Positions 18,092 through 26,976 of a stretch of 64,000 nt of DNA are shown piece after piece. The DNA is taken from positions 124,001-188,000 of the forward strand of contig NZ_JBNRLS010000003.1 of the NCBI RefSeq assembly GCF_050379415.1. The letters run 5' to 3'. The notes beneath the pieces were generated by a model. The model worked only from the letters and a program-made list of their open reading frames with translations. It did not search any database and was not told the DNA's origin. The first letter of the stretch is position 1; each line of letters opens with the position of its first letter. The DNA is from Marinobacter sp050379415. GTDB lineage: Bacteria; Pseudomonadota; Gammaproteobacteria; Pseudomonadales; Oleiphilaceae. The translations under genes were made by a program, and so were the position numbers.

Positions 18092-19137
18092 GCTTTCTTA
18101 CCTGTCAGTTTGACGGTGGGATTTACCAGGCCGTAGATCAGATCCACGAGGGTATTGGTAACCACGAAGATCAGGCCCACCACCATCAGGTAAGCCACGA
18201 TCAGCGGTATGTCGCTTCGGGTGATGGCCTCGAGGAACATCAGGCCTACGCCCGGCCACTGGAACACGGTCTCGGTGAGAATGGTGTAGGCCACCATGAT
18301 GCCGATCTGCACACCACCGACGGTAATCACCGGCAGCATGGTGTTCTTGAGCGCGTGCAGGAAGTTGATGCGGCCAGCGCTCAGGCCCTTGGCCCGGGCA
18401 TAGCGGATGTAATCGCTTTGCAGCACCTCCATCATCTCGGCCCGAATCAGCCGGATGAACAGCGGCAGCATGATCGAAGCCAGGGATACCGACGGCAGGA
18501 CCAGATGCATCAGCCCGGTACCGGTAAAGAAACCGGACTCCCAGGTGCCGAACAGGTGCGTCAGTTCATCGCCGCGACCATAGGAAGGCAGGCCGCCCTC
18601 GGTGGTAAAGAAGTCATTCAGCCACTGCCCCCAACCGGTGTCCGATGGGAACCAGTTCACCGTCACCCCGATAGAGAACAGCTGGATCAGCACGATGGCC
18701 GTCAGGAACACCGGGATGGAAATACCCACGGTACTGACGCCCATGAAGAATTTGGACAGCCAGGCCTGGGGCCGGATCGCGGCGTAGACGCCGATCGGCA
18801 CCGACAGGAACACGATAATCAGGCTGGCACCGATGACCAGCTCGAGGGTCGCCGGCAGGTGTTCTGCGATCACCTCCAGGGTCGGCTTGCTGTAGAAGTA
18901 GGAGTTGCCCAGGTCGCCCTGCAAGGCATTACCGGCAAAGCGCAGGTACTGGACCACCATCGGGTCGTTCAACCCGAGCTCCTCGCGAATGGCTTCCCGC
19001 TCCTCCTCGGAGACGGACATGCCCACCATTTCCTGAAGCGGGTCCCCGAGGCCATCCTGAATGGCAAAGGCGATGACACTGATCACGAACATGACCAGCA
19101 GCGCCTGGGAAATCCGCTGAACCAAAAACGCTAACAT
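18088..19137 (-). CDS. dppB: dipeptide/oligopeptide ABC transporter permease (DppB-like)
   Basis: About 349 residues from the ATG at 19137 (MLAFLVQRISQ), which has GGAAG 6 bases upstream and is the standard family N-terminus; a longer frame from 19167 would overlap the hairpin at 19161-19200 and is less likely. Six helices are visible, and the EAA loop motif lies near DYIRYARAKGLSAGRI. It forms the membrane channel for peptide import with DppC. Translation is tightly coupled to dppC. Confidence 0.92.
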   Translation of the reverse strand: MLAFLVQRISQALLVMFVISVIAFAIQDGLGDPLQEMVGMSVSEEEREAIREELGLNDPMVVQYLRFAGNALQGDLGNSYFYSKPTLEVIAEHLPATLELVIGASLIIVFLSVPIGVYAAIRPQAWLSKFFMGVSTVGISIPVFLTAIVLIQLFSIGVTVNWFPSDTGWGQWLNDFFTTEGGLPSYGRGDELTHLFGTWESGFFTGTGLMHLVLPSVSLASIMLPLFIRLIRAEMMEVLQSDYIRYARAKGLSAGRINFLHALKNTMLPVITVGGVQIGIMVAYTILTETVFQWPGVGLMFLEAITRSDIPLIVAYLMVVGLIFVVTNTLVDLIYGLVNPTVKLTGKKA

Positions 19138-19160
19138 GGAAAGCTTCCGGATAAGGCTTG

Positions 19161-19200
19161 CAAACAAAAGGCCGGCACCGGATCACTCCAGTGCCGGCCC
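19161..19200 (-). terminator. hairpin terminator/attenuator between dppA and dppB
   Basis: On the minus strand GGCCGGCAC (from 19199) pairs with GTGCCGGCC (to 19170) around a 12-base loop and is followed by TTTTGTTTG. The stem is strong and the T-run is moderate. In binding-protein operons such hairpins allow more binding protein than membrane subunits to be made, by partial termination or by protecting the 5' mRNA. Confidence 0.8.
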
Positions 19201-19214
19201 GCCGTCAAAGGCGA

Positions 19215-20777
19215 TTACTCCACAACCAGGTCACCCAGGTACGGGAAGTTCATGACGTTGAGCACTGGCTCAATCTTCACGTTCTTCTTCGATGCCCAGG
19301 CCAGGTCCTGCCAGTGCAGCGGAACGAAGGCGGCATCCTCATACAGACGCTGCTCCACTTCCTGCAGCATGGCAGCGCGCTTGTCCAGATCGGTCTCGAC
19401 GTTGGCCTTCTGCACCAGGGCGTCGATTTCCGGGTTGCAGTAGTTGCCCGCGTTGTACTGGCCAGAGCCGCTGTCGGCATCCGGGCAGAAGGTCAGGAAC
19501 TCGTAGAAGTTGGCGGAGTCCTCGGTATCCGCGTGCCAGCCGATCATCATCATGTCAGCCGCGCGGTTATCATACTCCGGCCAGTACTGGGCCTTCGGCA
19601 GGGTTTTCAGATCCACCTTGATGTTGATGCGCGCCAGCATGGCGGCCACCGCCTGGGCGATCTTATCGTCGTTCACGTAGCGGTTGTTCGGCGCCATCAT
19701 GGTGATGGTAAAGCCTTCCTCGTAACCGGCCTCTTTCATCAGCTGCTGTGCCTTGGCGACATCAAAGCGACGCGTGAGCGACTCGTTATGACCCTGATAG
19801 CCTGCCGGAGACAGCTGAGCCGCCGGGGTTGCGAAGCCCTTCATAATCTTGGCGGCGATGCCTTCCTGGTTGATGGCGTAGGCAATGGCCTGCCGGACCT
19901 TCGGATCCTTGAAGGCTTCCACGCGCTCCTGATTCATATGGAACAGGATGATACGGGTACCGCTCATGGTCACCAGGTTGGCGTTCTTGTCACTGCGAAT
20001 CCGCTCCAGGTCATTGGGAGGCACCGGGGCGATGAAGTCGACACCACCGGACAGCAACGCGGACACCCGGGTGTTGTTCTCCTTGATCGGGGTCAGCACG
20101 ATCTTGCCGACGTTACCGGGAGACTCGGTATCCCAGTAGTCGTCAAAGCGTTCGAACTCGACCCGCACGCCCTGCTTGCGTTCGGTCACGGTGTAAGGAC
20201 CGGTACCGGAAAGATTCTCGGAGGCAAAGGAGTTGCCATGTTTGAGGATCGCGCTCTTATCCTTACCATCCTCGGTCTGGCCGCTGTAGAACTCGCTGTC
20301 GAACGGGAAGATGTAGGTGGCGGTGTTCAACAGCAGCGGGTATGGCTCGCTGGTCACCAGCTCGAAGGTGTAGTCATCAATCACATTGATGCCGCTGAAC
20401 GGCTTGAAGATGGCCTTAAAATCCTGGCTCTGTTTCAGGCGGTCGAAGGTGAACTTCACATCGGCGGTGGTCAGCTCGTTGCCGGAGTGGAACTTCACGC
20501 CTTCACGGAGCTTGAAGCGCATCGTGTTCTCGTCGACTCGCTCCCAGCTCTCCGCCAGGCGCGGCTCGAAACCCAGATCCTGGGTCCAGCGCAGCAGCGG
20601 GTCGAAGGTCATGTGGGACAACTGCAGGATGCCACCTGAGAGCTGCTCATGAATATCGAGGGTCACGGGGTCGGCGTCGTACGCCATCTTCAGTTCCTTG
20701 GTCGCCTCGGCGGACAGGGCTACCGGCGCCGACGCCAGGGCCATGGAACCGACAAATGCTGCAATCAGTTTTTTCAT
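19215..20777 (-). CDS. peptide ABC transporter substrate-binding protein (DppA-like, SBP_bac_5)
   Basis: About 520 residues from the ATG at 20777 (MKKLIAAFVGSMALASAPVALSA, a clean signal peptide); an upstream frame from 20810 would put 11 extra residues before it. The mature protein is a family 5 periplasmic binding protein with the early pattern ADPVTLDIHEQ and the conserved LREGVKFHSGNELTTADVKFTFDR block. It captures a peptide or similar solute and hands it to the permeases. Actual substrate cannot be read from sequence: dipeptides, oligopeptides, nickel-chelates or glutathione are all known for the family. First gene of the operon. Confidence 0.9.
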   Translation of the reverse strand: MKKLIAAFVGSMALASAPVALSAEATKELKMAYDADPVTLDIHEQLSGGILQLSHMTFDPLLRWTQDLGFEPRLAESWERVDENTMRFKLREGVKFHSGNELTTADVKFTFDRLKQSQDFKAIFKPFSGINVIDDYTFELVTSEPYPLLLNTATYIFPFDSEFYSGQTEDGKDKSAILKHGNSFASENLSGTGPYTVTERKQGVRVEFERFDDYWDTESPGNVGKIVLTPIKENNTRVSALLSGGVDFIAPVPPNDLERIRSDKNANLVTMSGTRIILFHMNQERVEAFKDPKVRQAIAYAINQEGIAAKIMKGFATPAAQLSPAGYQGHNESLTRRFDVAKAQQLMKEAGYEEGFTITMMAPNNRYVNDDKIAQAVAAMLARINIKVDLKTLPKAQYWPEYDNRAADMMMIGWHADTEDSANFYEFLTFCPDADSGSGQYNAGNYCNPEIDALVQKANVETDLDKRAAMLQEVEQRLYEDAAFVPLHWQDLAWASKKNVKIEPVLNVMNFPYLGDLVVE

Positions 20778-20972
20778 CGCGTTTTCCGTCGCTGTTTTAG
20801 GAATTTTCACGGAACATCGGCGCAGAATGGCGCCGATTGCCTGGGCAACAAGCTAGTCTCGGAAAACCCGTACGGCAATCGAAATTGCGACATGGGGTTA
20901 TTCGCCAGGTGAATGACCCAATTCAGCGCTCCACGCACCACAAAAAACTGTTTGAAAATGAAAGAGTTCGAT

Positions 20973-21440
20973 TCAACGCGCCCAGACAGAACGCAAAGGC
21001 CCGTCAGTTGGCGGCGGGGAAGCCACGTTGAACCAGTAGGCCTCGATGGTCCTCATAACCGAAACCAGGCCCTCAAACTTGATGGGCACACGGATCACAG
21101 ACGCAGCCCCCAATGAGTAGAGCGTTTTGAGGTCCGGTGTAACCCGTCCGGTATGGAAGACAATCACCGGAACGTGCCGGAAGTCACCCGAGCGTTTGAG
21201 TTTGCGGAGAAAGTCCGGTGCTGACTGGGCATCCTCCTCCACCAGGTACATCAACAAGTTGGGAAACCGTTCCGCATCCCGGTCGATCTCCATGGCCAGT
21301 GAATCAAACGCCCGGTCATCGGGAATCAATGTCAGATCATGCCCCAGGGCATGACCCCGCAGCGCCTCTTCCAGATCCGCTCCCAACTGGCCCGACGCGA
21401 TGAGCCAGACTTTGAACATCCTTTTTCTTGAATAGGGCAT
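20973..21440 (-). CDS. degenerate receiver-domain protein (pseudo-receiver)
   Basis: A 155-residue single-domain protein with the response-regulator fold: PVIVFHTG near strand 4 and LGAASVIRVPIKFEGLVSVMRTIEAYWF at the end, the latter resembling the C-terminus of Rcp1-like regulators. The phospho-acceptor region (NLLMYLVEED) has Tyr65/Leu66 where Asp is expected, and the conserved Lys-Pro is replaced, so it is unlikely to be phosphorylated normally. It closes the four-gene kinase operon, 31 bases after the GGDEF-EAL gene. The ATG at 21440 has GGAGAG upstream and is preferred over 21419. Confidence 0.75.
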   Translation of the reverse strand: MPYSRKRMFKVWLIASGQLGADLEEALRGHALGHDLTLIPDDRAFDSLAMEIDRDAERFPNLLMYLVEEDAQSAPDFLRKLKRSGDFRHVPVIVFHTGRVTPDLKTLYSLGAASVIRVPIKFEGLVSVMRTIEAYWFNVASPPPTDGPLRSVWAR

Positions 21441-21471
21441 GGTCTCTCCGTGTGATTCCCCCTGGAATCAT

Positions 21472-23193
21472 CTACCTGGAAACTGCTTCACCGGCCAGAG
21501 CCCACTGAGTGGCTTCATCAAACGCCAACGGCTCCGAGACCAGGTATCCCTGGCCCATCCGGCATCCCATAGCCCTTAAACGTGTGAGTTGGGAAATGGT
21601 TTCAATTCCTTCGGCCACGACGTCCATGCCAAGAGAGTCAGCCATGGTCACCACGGCTCGGCAGATTTCCGGTTCCGCGAGCGCTTCTCCTCCATTGCCC
21701 GAGACAAAGCTTTTGTCAATTTTCACCACGTCTGCAGGGAACTGTCGGAGATAGCGAAGGGAGGAGTAGCCCGTGCCAAAATCATCGATGGCGATCTTCA
21801 CCCCCAACTCGCGGATCCGCGACAAATCCTGCTGCACCTTGGGGTTTTCCTCGTGTCCGTCCAGCAGACTGTCTTCGGTGATCTCTACTTCGAGCAGGTT
21901 TGCAGCAATAGCTGTCGATTTCAAAGTGGACTGCAATGTCTCGACAAAATGCCCCGTTTTCAATTGCAGCGGCGAGACATTGACTGAAATCCGGTAGTGG
22001 CTGACGCCCAGCTCGCGCCATTTTACGAGATAGCGACAGGCTGTCTGGAGCAGCCACTCGCCTATGGGCACTATCAACCCGGTCTTCTCCGCCACCGGAA
22101 TGAAATCGGAGGGGGCAATCAGTTCGGAGCCGAACCGCCAACGAATCAACGCCTCAAACCCGGCAATGCGTCGGTCGCGGAGATCCCACTGGGGCTGAAG
22201 CATCAACTCGAAGTGGTCGTGTTCGAGCGCATGCCGCAGACCTTTTTCGATATTCAGATGCCTTTCCAGTTGGGTCTGCAGATTGGACGTAAAGCACTGA
22301 ACTGAGTTCAAGCCCTTACGCTTGGCCTCATAAAGAGCGATATCGGCTTTCTGCATGAGCTTGATGGGAGCGTCACCATTCTCCGGGAAAAGGGCCATAC
22401 CGATGCTTGCAGAAACATTCAGCTCATGGCCTCCAATGGCGGATGGTTGCGACACAGCTTGGATGATCTTGCGCGCAACATTGAGAGCGTCTTCCGCATC
22501 GTGCAGATCTTCGATCAGTATCGTGAATTCATCCCCGCCAATCCGGGCAACGAAATCCGACTCGCGCATCACGGACCGAAGGCGATCGGCAATCAGCAGA
22601 AGCAGAAGGTCTCCCGTCGGATGACCAAGCGAGTCATTTATTTCCTTGAACCGATCAAGGTCCATGAACAACACCGCCAGCCGGGTTCCGGCACGCTTGC
22701 ATCTGGCTAACGACCCCTCGAGGATTTCCTCGAACAGCAACCGGTTCCCCAAACCGGTAAGCGGATCCCGTTTGACCATCTGTTCCAACTCGAGCTCCGC
22801 ACGTTTGTGCTGAATGGCGTGCCGGATGGTCCGCTCAAGCAGCGATACCGTCATATCTCCCTTGGGCAAAAAGTCCGCAGCCCCGAGCTGAATCACTTCA
22901 TCATCAAGCGTTCCCGATTCCACACCGGTCAACACGACAATCGGGGCCGGACAATGCACTTTCCGTGCTTCAATAAGCAGGTCCCGCGCCGTTTCCGGCC
23001 CGAGGAAATAGTCGAGAAGAAACACATCACATTGAGGGTCAATCAGCTCCTGCCGCGCTTCGCTGATACTGCTGATGTGATTGACCTCAAACTGAAACCT
23101 TTTGGATTGCAACAGGAGCTCGTCAATAATCAGGAAATCGGCGGGGTCATCATCCACGATGTGAACCCGGATGTGCTTGTCATGGTCATTCAT
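21472..23193 (-). CDS. REC-GGDEF-EAL response regulator (cyclic-di-GMP turnover)
   Basis: About 573 residues from the ATG at 23193 (MNDHDKHIRVHIVDDD); a longer frame to 23265 only adds sequence inside the preceding gene. Domains: receiver (1-125, Asp61 phospho-acceptor, Lys111), diguanylate cyclase (140-305, intact GGDEF 219-223) and EAL phosphodiesterase (315-565, intact EAL 347-349, DDFGTGYSSL, VKIDKSF). Both catalytic motifs are complete, so bifunctional or switchable cyclic-di-GMP control is possible. It overlaps the stop of the stand-alone receiver gene by 8 bases, so phosphorylation by the adjacent kinase is likely. Confidence 0.92.
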   Translation of the reverse strand: MNDHDKHIRVHIVDDDPADFLIIDELLLQSKRFQFEVNHISSISEARQELIDPQCDVFLLDYFLGPETARDLLIEARKVHCPAPIVVLTGVESGTLDDEVIQLGAADFLPKGDMTVSLLERTIRHAIQHKRAELELEQMVKRDPLTGLGNRLLFEEILEGSLARCKRAGTRLAVLFMDLDRFKEINDSLGHPTGDLLLLLIADRLRSVMRESDFVARIGGDEFTILIEDLHDAEDALNVARKIIQAVSQPSAIGGHELNVSASIGMALFPENGDAPIKLMQKADIALYEAKRKGLNSVQCFTSNLQTQLERHLNIEKGLRHALEHDHFELMLQPQWDLRDRRIAGFEALIRWRFGSELIAPSDFIPVAEKTGLIVPIGEWLLQTACRYLVKWRELGVSHYRISVNVSPLQLKTGHFVETLQSTLKSTAIAANLLEVEITEDSLLDGHEENPKVQQDLSRIRELGVKIAIDDFGTGYSSLRYLRQFPADVVKIDKSFVSGNGGEALAEPEICRAVVTMADSLGMDVVAEGIETISQLTRLRAMGCRMGQGYLVSEPLAFDEATQWALAGEAVSR

Positions 23194-23623
23194 CGGGCAG
23201 CTCCACGATCGAGCACCAGTAGTTATTGAAGGCCTTGATCTGGGCCACCAGCTTTTCAAAATCAACGGGCTTGGTTATGTAGGAATTGGCTCCCAGATCA
23301 TAGCTGTGGAAAACCTCCTCCTCCCGGCTCGAGGTCGTCATGATAATCACCGGCAAGTGCTGAAGCCGGGCATCGCTTCGAATTTCCCTGAGGCACTCCC
23401 TGCCATCCTTCTTGGGCATATTGAGATCAAGGAGAATAATGCCGGGCGTCGGATACTGTTGTGTATCGTCATAGGGCCTTTCCCGCCGAAGGTAGCGCAT
23501 CAATTCGACACCATTCTCGACAAAATAGAGAGGATTGAGCGCTTTTGCTTCGTCAAATGCCTCTTTGGTAAGCAGTTGATCCAGCGGATCGTCGTCCGCC
23601 ATCAGAATAGGAACTGGCTTCAT
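23186..23623 (-). CDS. single-domain response regulator (Rcp1-like)
   Basis: A 145-residue receiver with a full acidic pocket (ADDDP at 9-13), phospho-acceptor Asp66 (LLDLNMPKKDG), Thr96 and Lys118 (TKPVDFEKL). The insertion before strand 3 and the C-terminal NYWCSIVELP are typical of the Rcp1 family that pairs with phytochrome-like kinases. It lies between the sensor kinase and the GGDEF-EAL protein, overlapping both neighbours by a few bases, and probably relays phosphate or competes for it. Confidence 0.92.
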   Translation of the reverse strand: MKPVPILMADDDPLDQLLTKEAFDEAKALNPLYFVENGVELMRYLRRERPYDDTQQYPTPGIILLDLNMPKKDGRECLREIRSDARLQHLPVIIMTTSSREEEVFHSYDLGANSYITKPVDFEKLVAQIKAFNNYWCSIVELPDE

Positions 23624-24906
23624 TCCTCCTCCCCTTCCCCGGTAGCCAGGGGAAGATCAAAACAGAAGGTGGTGCCTTTGCCCTCTGCACTTTCAACCGA
23701 GATATGACCTCCGTGCCGTTCGACGATCTTCCTGCAAATCGCAAGGCCCATGCCGGTGCCTTCGTATTCTCCTCGGCCATGCAACCGTTTGAAAACATCA
23801 AAAATCTGATCGCTGTAGACCATATCGAATCCGATGCCGTTGTCCGCAACGTACACCTTGCAACGACCCAGCGCCGGATCCACTTCGCTGAATATACGAA
23901 TGGCCGGCGGCGCCTCGGGCGTACGGTATTTCAGGGCGTTGCTGAGCAGGTTCTGGATAAGCTGGCGCAACTGTGCTGCATTGCCATGGACCTCGCACAA
24001 TTCATCGACCTGCACCGAGGCACCGCTTTCATCAATTCTGAGCTGGAGATCCTTGCACGCTTCACCCACGACCTGTCCCAGCTGGACATCCTCTTCATCC
24101 TCGGGCCTCGAACTGATTCGACTGTAACTGAGCAAACTATTCAGCAATGCATCCATGCGCTCGGCGGCTTCCCGGATGTAGCGGACAAATTGGTCCCCTT
24201 TCTCATTGAATTGTCCGTACTTTCCGCTCATGAGCAGCTGGGTGAAGGCCATCAACTTGCGCAGAGGCTCCCGCAGGTCGTGGGAGGCTATGAAGGCAAA
24301 CTGCTCCAGGTCCTCGTTGGACCGCCGCAAAGCCTCCGTTTTCTCACGCTCCTGAAGCTCCAGGGCCCGGCGGCGCTCGATTTCCTGTTCCAGCCGTTCT
24401 TTAGTCTGGGTCAACTCCTCAACGCGGCGCTCAAGTTCCACACTGGTCTTTTCAAGGTGACTCTCTGATTGGCTCCTGCGCGCAATTTCACCCTCAAGTT
24501 TCTGATTGGCAGCCTGCAATTCGATTGGGCGGGGCAAGGCAAGCGCCTTTGGAATGAGGGGCCAGATAAGGGCGGCCGTTAGCACAGACACCACTGCCGT
24601 CAGGGCTTTTAGCACTCCGGATACATAGTACGCGCCGTTCCAGATGTTATAGACCGCCATCAAGTGCGTCAGCCCGCAGGTAAAAATGAACAGCGCAAAG
24701 AGCACGAACATCCATTCGTACTCCAGATCCTTGCGTTTATGCATGAGTACATAAAGAGCAAGGGGAATGGTGAAATAGGAGGCAGCAATCAGGCTGTCGG
24801 AAATGGAGTGCAACAGAACAAGATCGGACCGCCAGAGATAACAATGGCCATGGCCCATGAACGTCAAGTCAAACCATTCCGTGACGCCGGAAACAACATG
24901 ATTCAT
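23620..24906 (-). CDS. ethylene-receptor-like membrane sensor histidine kinase
   Basis: A 428-residue kinase. Residues about 30-125 contain three transmembrane helices matching the ethylene-binding domain of plant ETR1 and cyanobacterial SynEtr1: Asp37 (SISD), Tyr44 with Ile47-Pro48 (SYFTIP), and the copper-ligand pair Cys77 and His81 in TCGLTH, plus ALTAVVSVLTAALIWPLIP as helix three. A long coiled coil (about 130-200) leads to the kinase core: His209 (ASHDLREPL), N-box Asn323, DNGIGF (355-360) and GTGMGL (383-388). There is no GAF or phytochrome domain. It likely binds Cu(I) and a small ligand such as ethylene (inference) and phosphorylates the two receivers encoded downstream. Confidence 0.88.
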   Translation of the reverse strand: MNHVVSGVTEWFDLTFMGHGHCYLWRSDLVLLHSISDSLIAASYFTIPLALYVLMHKRKDLEYEWMFVLFALFIFTCGLTHLMAVYNIWNGAYYVSGVLKALTAVVSVLTAALIWPLIPKALALPRPIELQAANQKLEGEIARRSQSESHLEKTSVELERRVEELTQTKERLEQEIERRRALELQEREKTEALRRSNEDLEQFAFIASHDLREPLRKLMAFTQLLMSGKYGQFNEKGDQFVRYIREAAERMDALLNSLLSYSRISSRPEDEEDVQLGQVVGEACKDLQLRIDESGASVQVDELCEVHGNAAQLRQLIQNLLSNALKYRTPEAPPAIRIFSEVDPALGRCKVYVADNGIGFDMVYSDQIFDVFKRLHGRGEYEGTGMGLAICRKIVERHGGHISVESAEGKGTTFCFDLPLATGEGEEE

Positions 24907-25085
24907 GGCTACCCTCCAACAACCAGCTCTTGCTCAAAGCCCCGTGGTATAGGCCGGTTTTTTTATTTGTACTCCCTCTAGAATACGCCGTCACCGGCGA
25001 TATACCACCCCCGAGGTATATCCAGGAGCAAATTATTCGAGCAAACAAGAGTCCTGGCTGGTGGGGCAGGCTTTGCCCCATCACG

Positions 25086-25823
25086 CTACCCCGCGGTAAA
25101 GAAATCCAGCCCGATCAACGGCAGGATGAGAGCCGTGAAAATGCCGGTAAGCCCCATGCCGAGAGAAGCGAACGCGCCGGCTTTGGTGCCAATCTCGAAG
25201 GCACGGGCGGTTCCGATCGCATGCCCGTTCAGCCCGAGCGCAAAACCAAGAATCCGCTCATCCCTGACCGATAGCCAGCGCGCCAAAAGATCGACAAAAA
25301 GCGTGGCAACAATGCCCGTGATGAGCAGCCCGCCCATCATCAGAGGCACCGCCCCGCCAAGCTGCTGGGTGATCCCGATGGCGATCGGTGCCGTTACCGA
25401 CTTTGGTGCCAGCGAAGCCAATACCTCGGGCGTCGCACCGAGCGCCCAGGCAATGATCAGCGCATAGACTGCGGCCATGGTCGCAGCAATGGGTAGCGTG
25501 ACCAGTATCGGTCGCCACATGGCCCGGATGTGGTGGATTTGCTGGTAAAGCGGGATTCCTAAAGCGACCGTGGCGGGCCCCAGCAGGACCGAGATCCAGC
25601 CGGCACCGTCCTGATAGGCATGGTAATCCAATGCAAGCAACCCGATCACGCCCGAGAGAATCACGGCCGACAACAAAACGGGGGGCAGCCAGAGCGGGCG
25701 TCCAATGCGGGCAAACAGCCAGTTCCCGGCGAAAAAAGCCCCCAGTGTCAGGCCGATGGCAAGCACAGGCGTGCTGGCGAGCGCGTCAGGCAGACTGACA
25801 AACCGATCCAGCAAATCAGTCAT
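25086..25823 (-). CDS. lrgB: LrgB/CidB family membrane protein
   Basis: A 245-residue integral membrane protein with about seven hydrophobic segments and the conserved LrgB blocks PKSVTAPIAIGITQQLGG and GLNGHAIGTARAFEIG. Family members act with LrgA/CidA in control of murein hydrolase activity or as carriers of by-products such as pyruvate or glycolate. Its start overlaps the LrgA stop by 8 bases. The 179 bases between it and the kinase gene downstream hold a small hairpin (TGGGGCAGGCTTTGCCCCA, 25062-25080) and no gene. Confidence 0.9.
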   Translation of the reverse strand: MTDLLDRFVSLPDALASTPVLAIGLTLGAFFAGNWLFARIGRPLWLPPVLLSAVILSGVIGLLALDYHAYQDGAGWISVLLGPATVALGIPLYQQIHHIRAMWRPILVTLPIAATMAAVYALIIAWALGATPEVLASLAPKSVTAPIAIGITQQLGGAVPLMMGGLLITGIVATLFVDLLARWLSVRDERILGFALGLNGHAIGTARAFEIGTKAGAFASLGMGLTGIFTALILPLIGLDFFTAG

Positions 25824-26175
25824 GAACGCCCCCTTCCTTACGCACCAGCATTTTCATGAGCAGGAGCGTGGTAAGAACACTGAGAAACGTTCCTCCAAGC
25901 AGGGCCGCCGCCACCGCCAGCCACTGGCCGGAGAACTGATCGGCGGTAAAGAACACTCCGACCACTCCGGGCATAATCAGAAGAACAAGCATGGAGATCA
26001 GGCCCTGGCTCGCGGCAGCCAACTGGTCACTTACACTGCCCTGAACCATTAGCGTCAGCGTGAGTGCGATCATGCCAAGAACTCCGCCACTCACCGGCAG
26101 GGCGCACACCAATCGAAGGGACTCACCAAAGATGAAGAACAAAACCAGTACCAGAAAACCACGCAACATCGTCAT
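25816..26175 (-). CDS. lrgA: CidA/LrgA family holin-like protein
   Basis: About 119 residues with four transmembrane segments (LRGFLVLVLFFIFGESL, VSGGVLGMIALTLTLM, LISMLVLLIMPGVVGVFF and LAVAAALLGGTFLSVLTTLLL). LPVSGGVLGM is the family's conserved loop. The start at 26175 (MTMLRGF) is chosen because the longer frame to 26256 would run across the start of the divergent yaeQ gene. Forms a pair with lrgB. Confidence 0.85.
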   Translation of the reverse strand: MTMLRGFLVLVLFFIFGESLRLVCALPVSGGVLGMIALTLTLMVQGSVSDQLAAASQGLISMLVLLIMPGVVGVFFTADQFSGQWLAVAAALLGGTFLSVLTTLLLMKMLVRKEGGVHD

Positions 26176-26249
26176 GCGTTCACGCTCAGCCGGGAAGGAA
26201 TGCATTACACTAGCGCAAACAGACATATTGATACCAACACAGGACGCCC

Positions 26250-26795
26250 ATGGCACTCAAAGCAACCGTCTTCAAGGCCACGCTCAACATCGCCGACATG
26301 GACCGGCACTACTACGCAGACCACCACCTGACTCTGGCCCGACATCCCTCGGAGACCGACGAGCGGATGATGGTCCGGCTGCTGGCCTTTGTCCTCAACG
26401 CCGACGAGCATCTTGAGTTCACCCGTGGCCTGAGTACCGACGACGAACCGGAGCTCTGGCAAAAAAGCCTCAGCGACGAGATCGAACTGTGGATTGAACT
26501 GGGCCTGCCGGACGAAAGCCGCCTGCGCAAGGCCTGTAACCGCGCCCAAAAGGTTGTGCTGTACACTTATGGCGGCCGGGCAGTCTCGCTGTGGTGGGAA
26601 AAGAACCAGAACAAGCTTTCCCGCTTCAACAACCTGACTGTGATCGACCTGCCCCAGGAGGGCACCGAGGCCCTCGCAGGCCTGGCCGAACGTACCATGA
26701 GCCTGCAATGCACCATTCAGGACGGCGAGGTCGGTATTGGCAACGAAAACACCCTGGCCAACCTGACGCCTACGCGTCTGTATCCGGCCAGCTGA
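26250..26795 (+). CDS. yaeQ: YaeQ family protein
   Basis: A 181-residue cytoplasmic protein of the YaeQ family, a PD-(D/E)XK nuclease-like fold of unclear role; E. coli YaeQ was named as a suppressor of RfaH loss. Diagnostic blocks are MALKATVFKA, HLTLARHPSETDERMMVRLLAF, IELGLPDESRLRKAC and FNNLTVIDLP. Length matches the family (about 180). It is divergent from lrgA with 74 bases between starts. Confidence 0.93.
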   Translation: MALKATVFKATLNIADMDRHYYADHHLTLARHPSETDERMMVRLLAFVLNADEHLEFTRGLSTDDEPELWQKSLSDEIELWIELGLPDESRLRKACNRAQKVVLYTYGGRAVSLWWEKNQNKLSRFNNLTVIDLPQEGTEALAGLAERTMSLQCTIQDGEVGIGNENTLANLTPTRLYPAS

Positions 26796-26976
26796 GATTT
26801 CCGGCTCCTTGAATCCCTCATACAGGGACTACCCGAATTCCGCAGTTTACGTTAAGGTAAGCATCAGGCAATTGTGCAAGGTCGCACCAGACCCTGCTCG
26901 ATTGTCTACACTTGAATAATCGGCACCCCCACAAGGGGAGCCGTGTTCCTCAGGCCACCACCCCAGGAAGAGGATT

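Noticed and set aside
19158..20639. Long open frame on the plus strand (about 493 codons) opposite the peptide-binding protein.
   Set aside because: Antisense shadow: low-complexity His/Gly/Val-rich translation, while the minus strand encodes a complete SBP_bac_5 protein with a signal peptide.
23620..24906. Reading the kinase as a bacteriophytochrome because its partner receiver is Rcp1-like.
   Set aside because: No PAS-GAF-PHY region or chromophore Cys; residues 30-125 are transmembrane helices with the ethylene-receptor pattern.
25062..25080. Hairpin after lrgB read as a rho-independent terminator.
   Set aside because: The stem is good, but no T-run follows on the minus strand.
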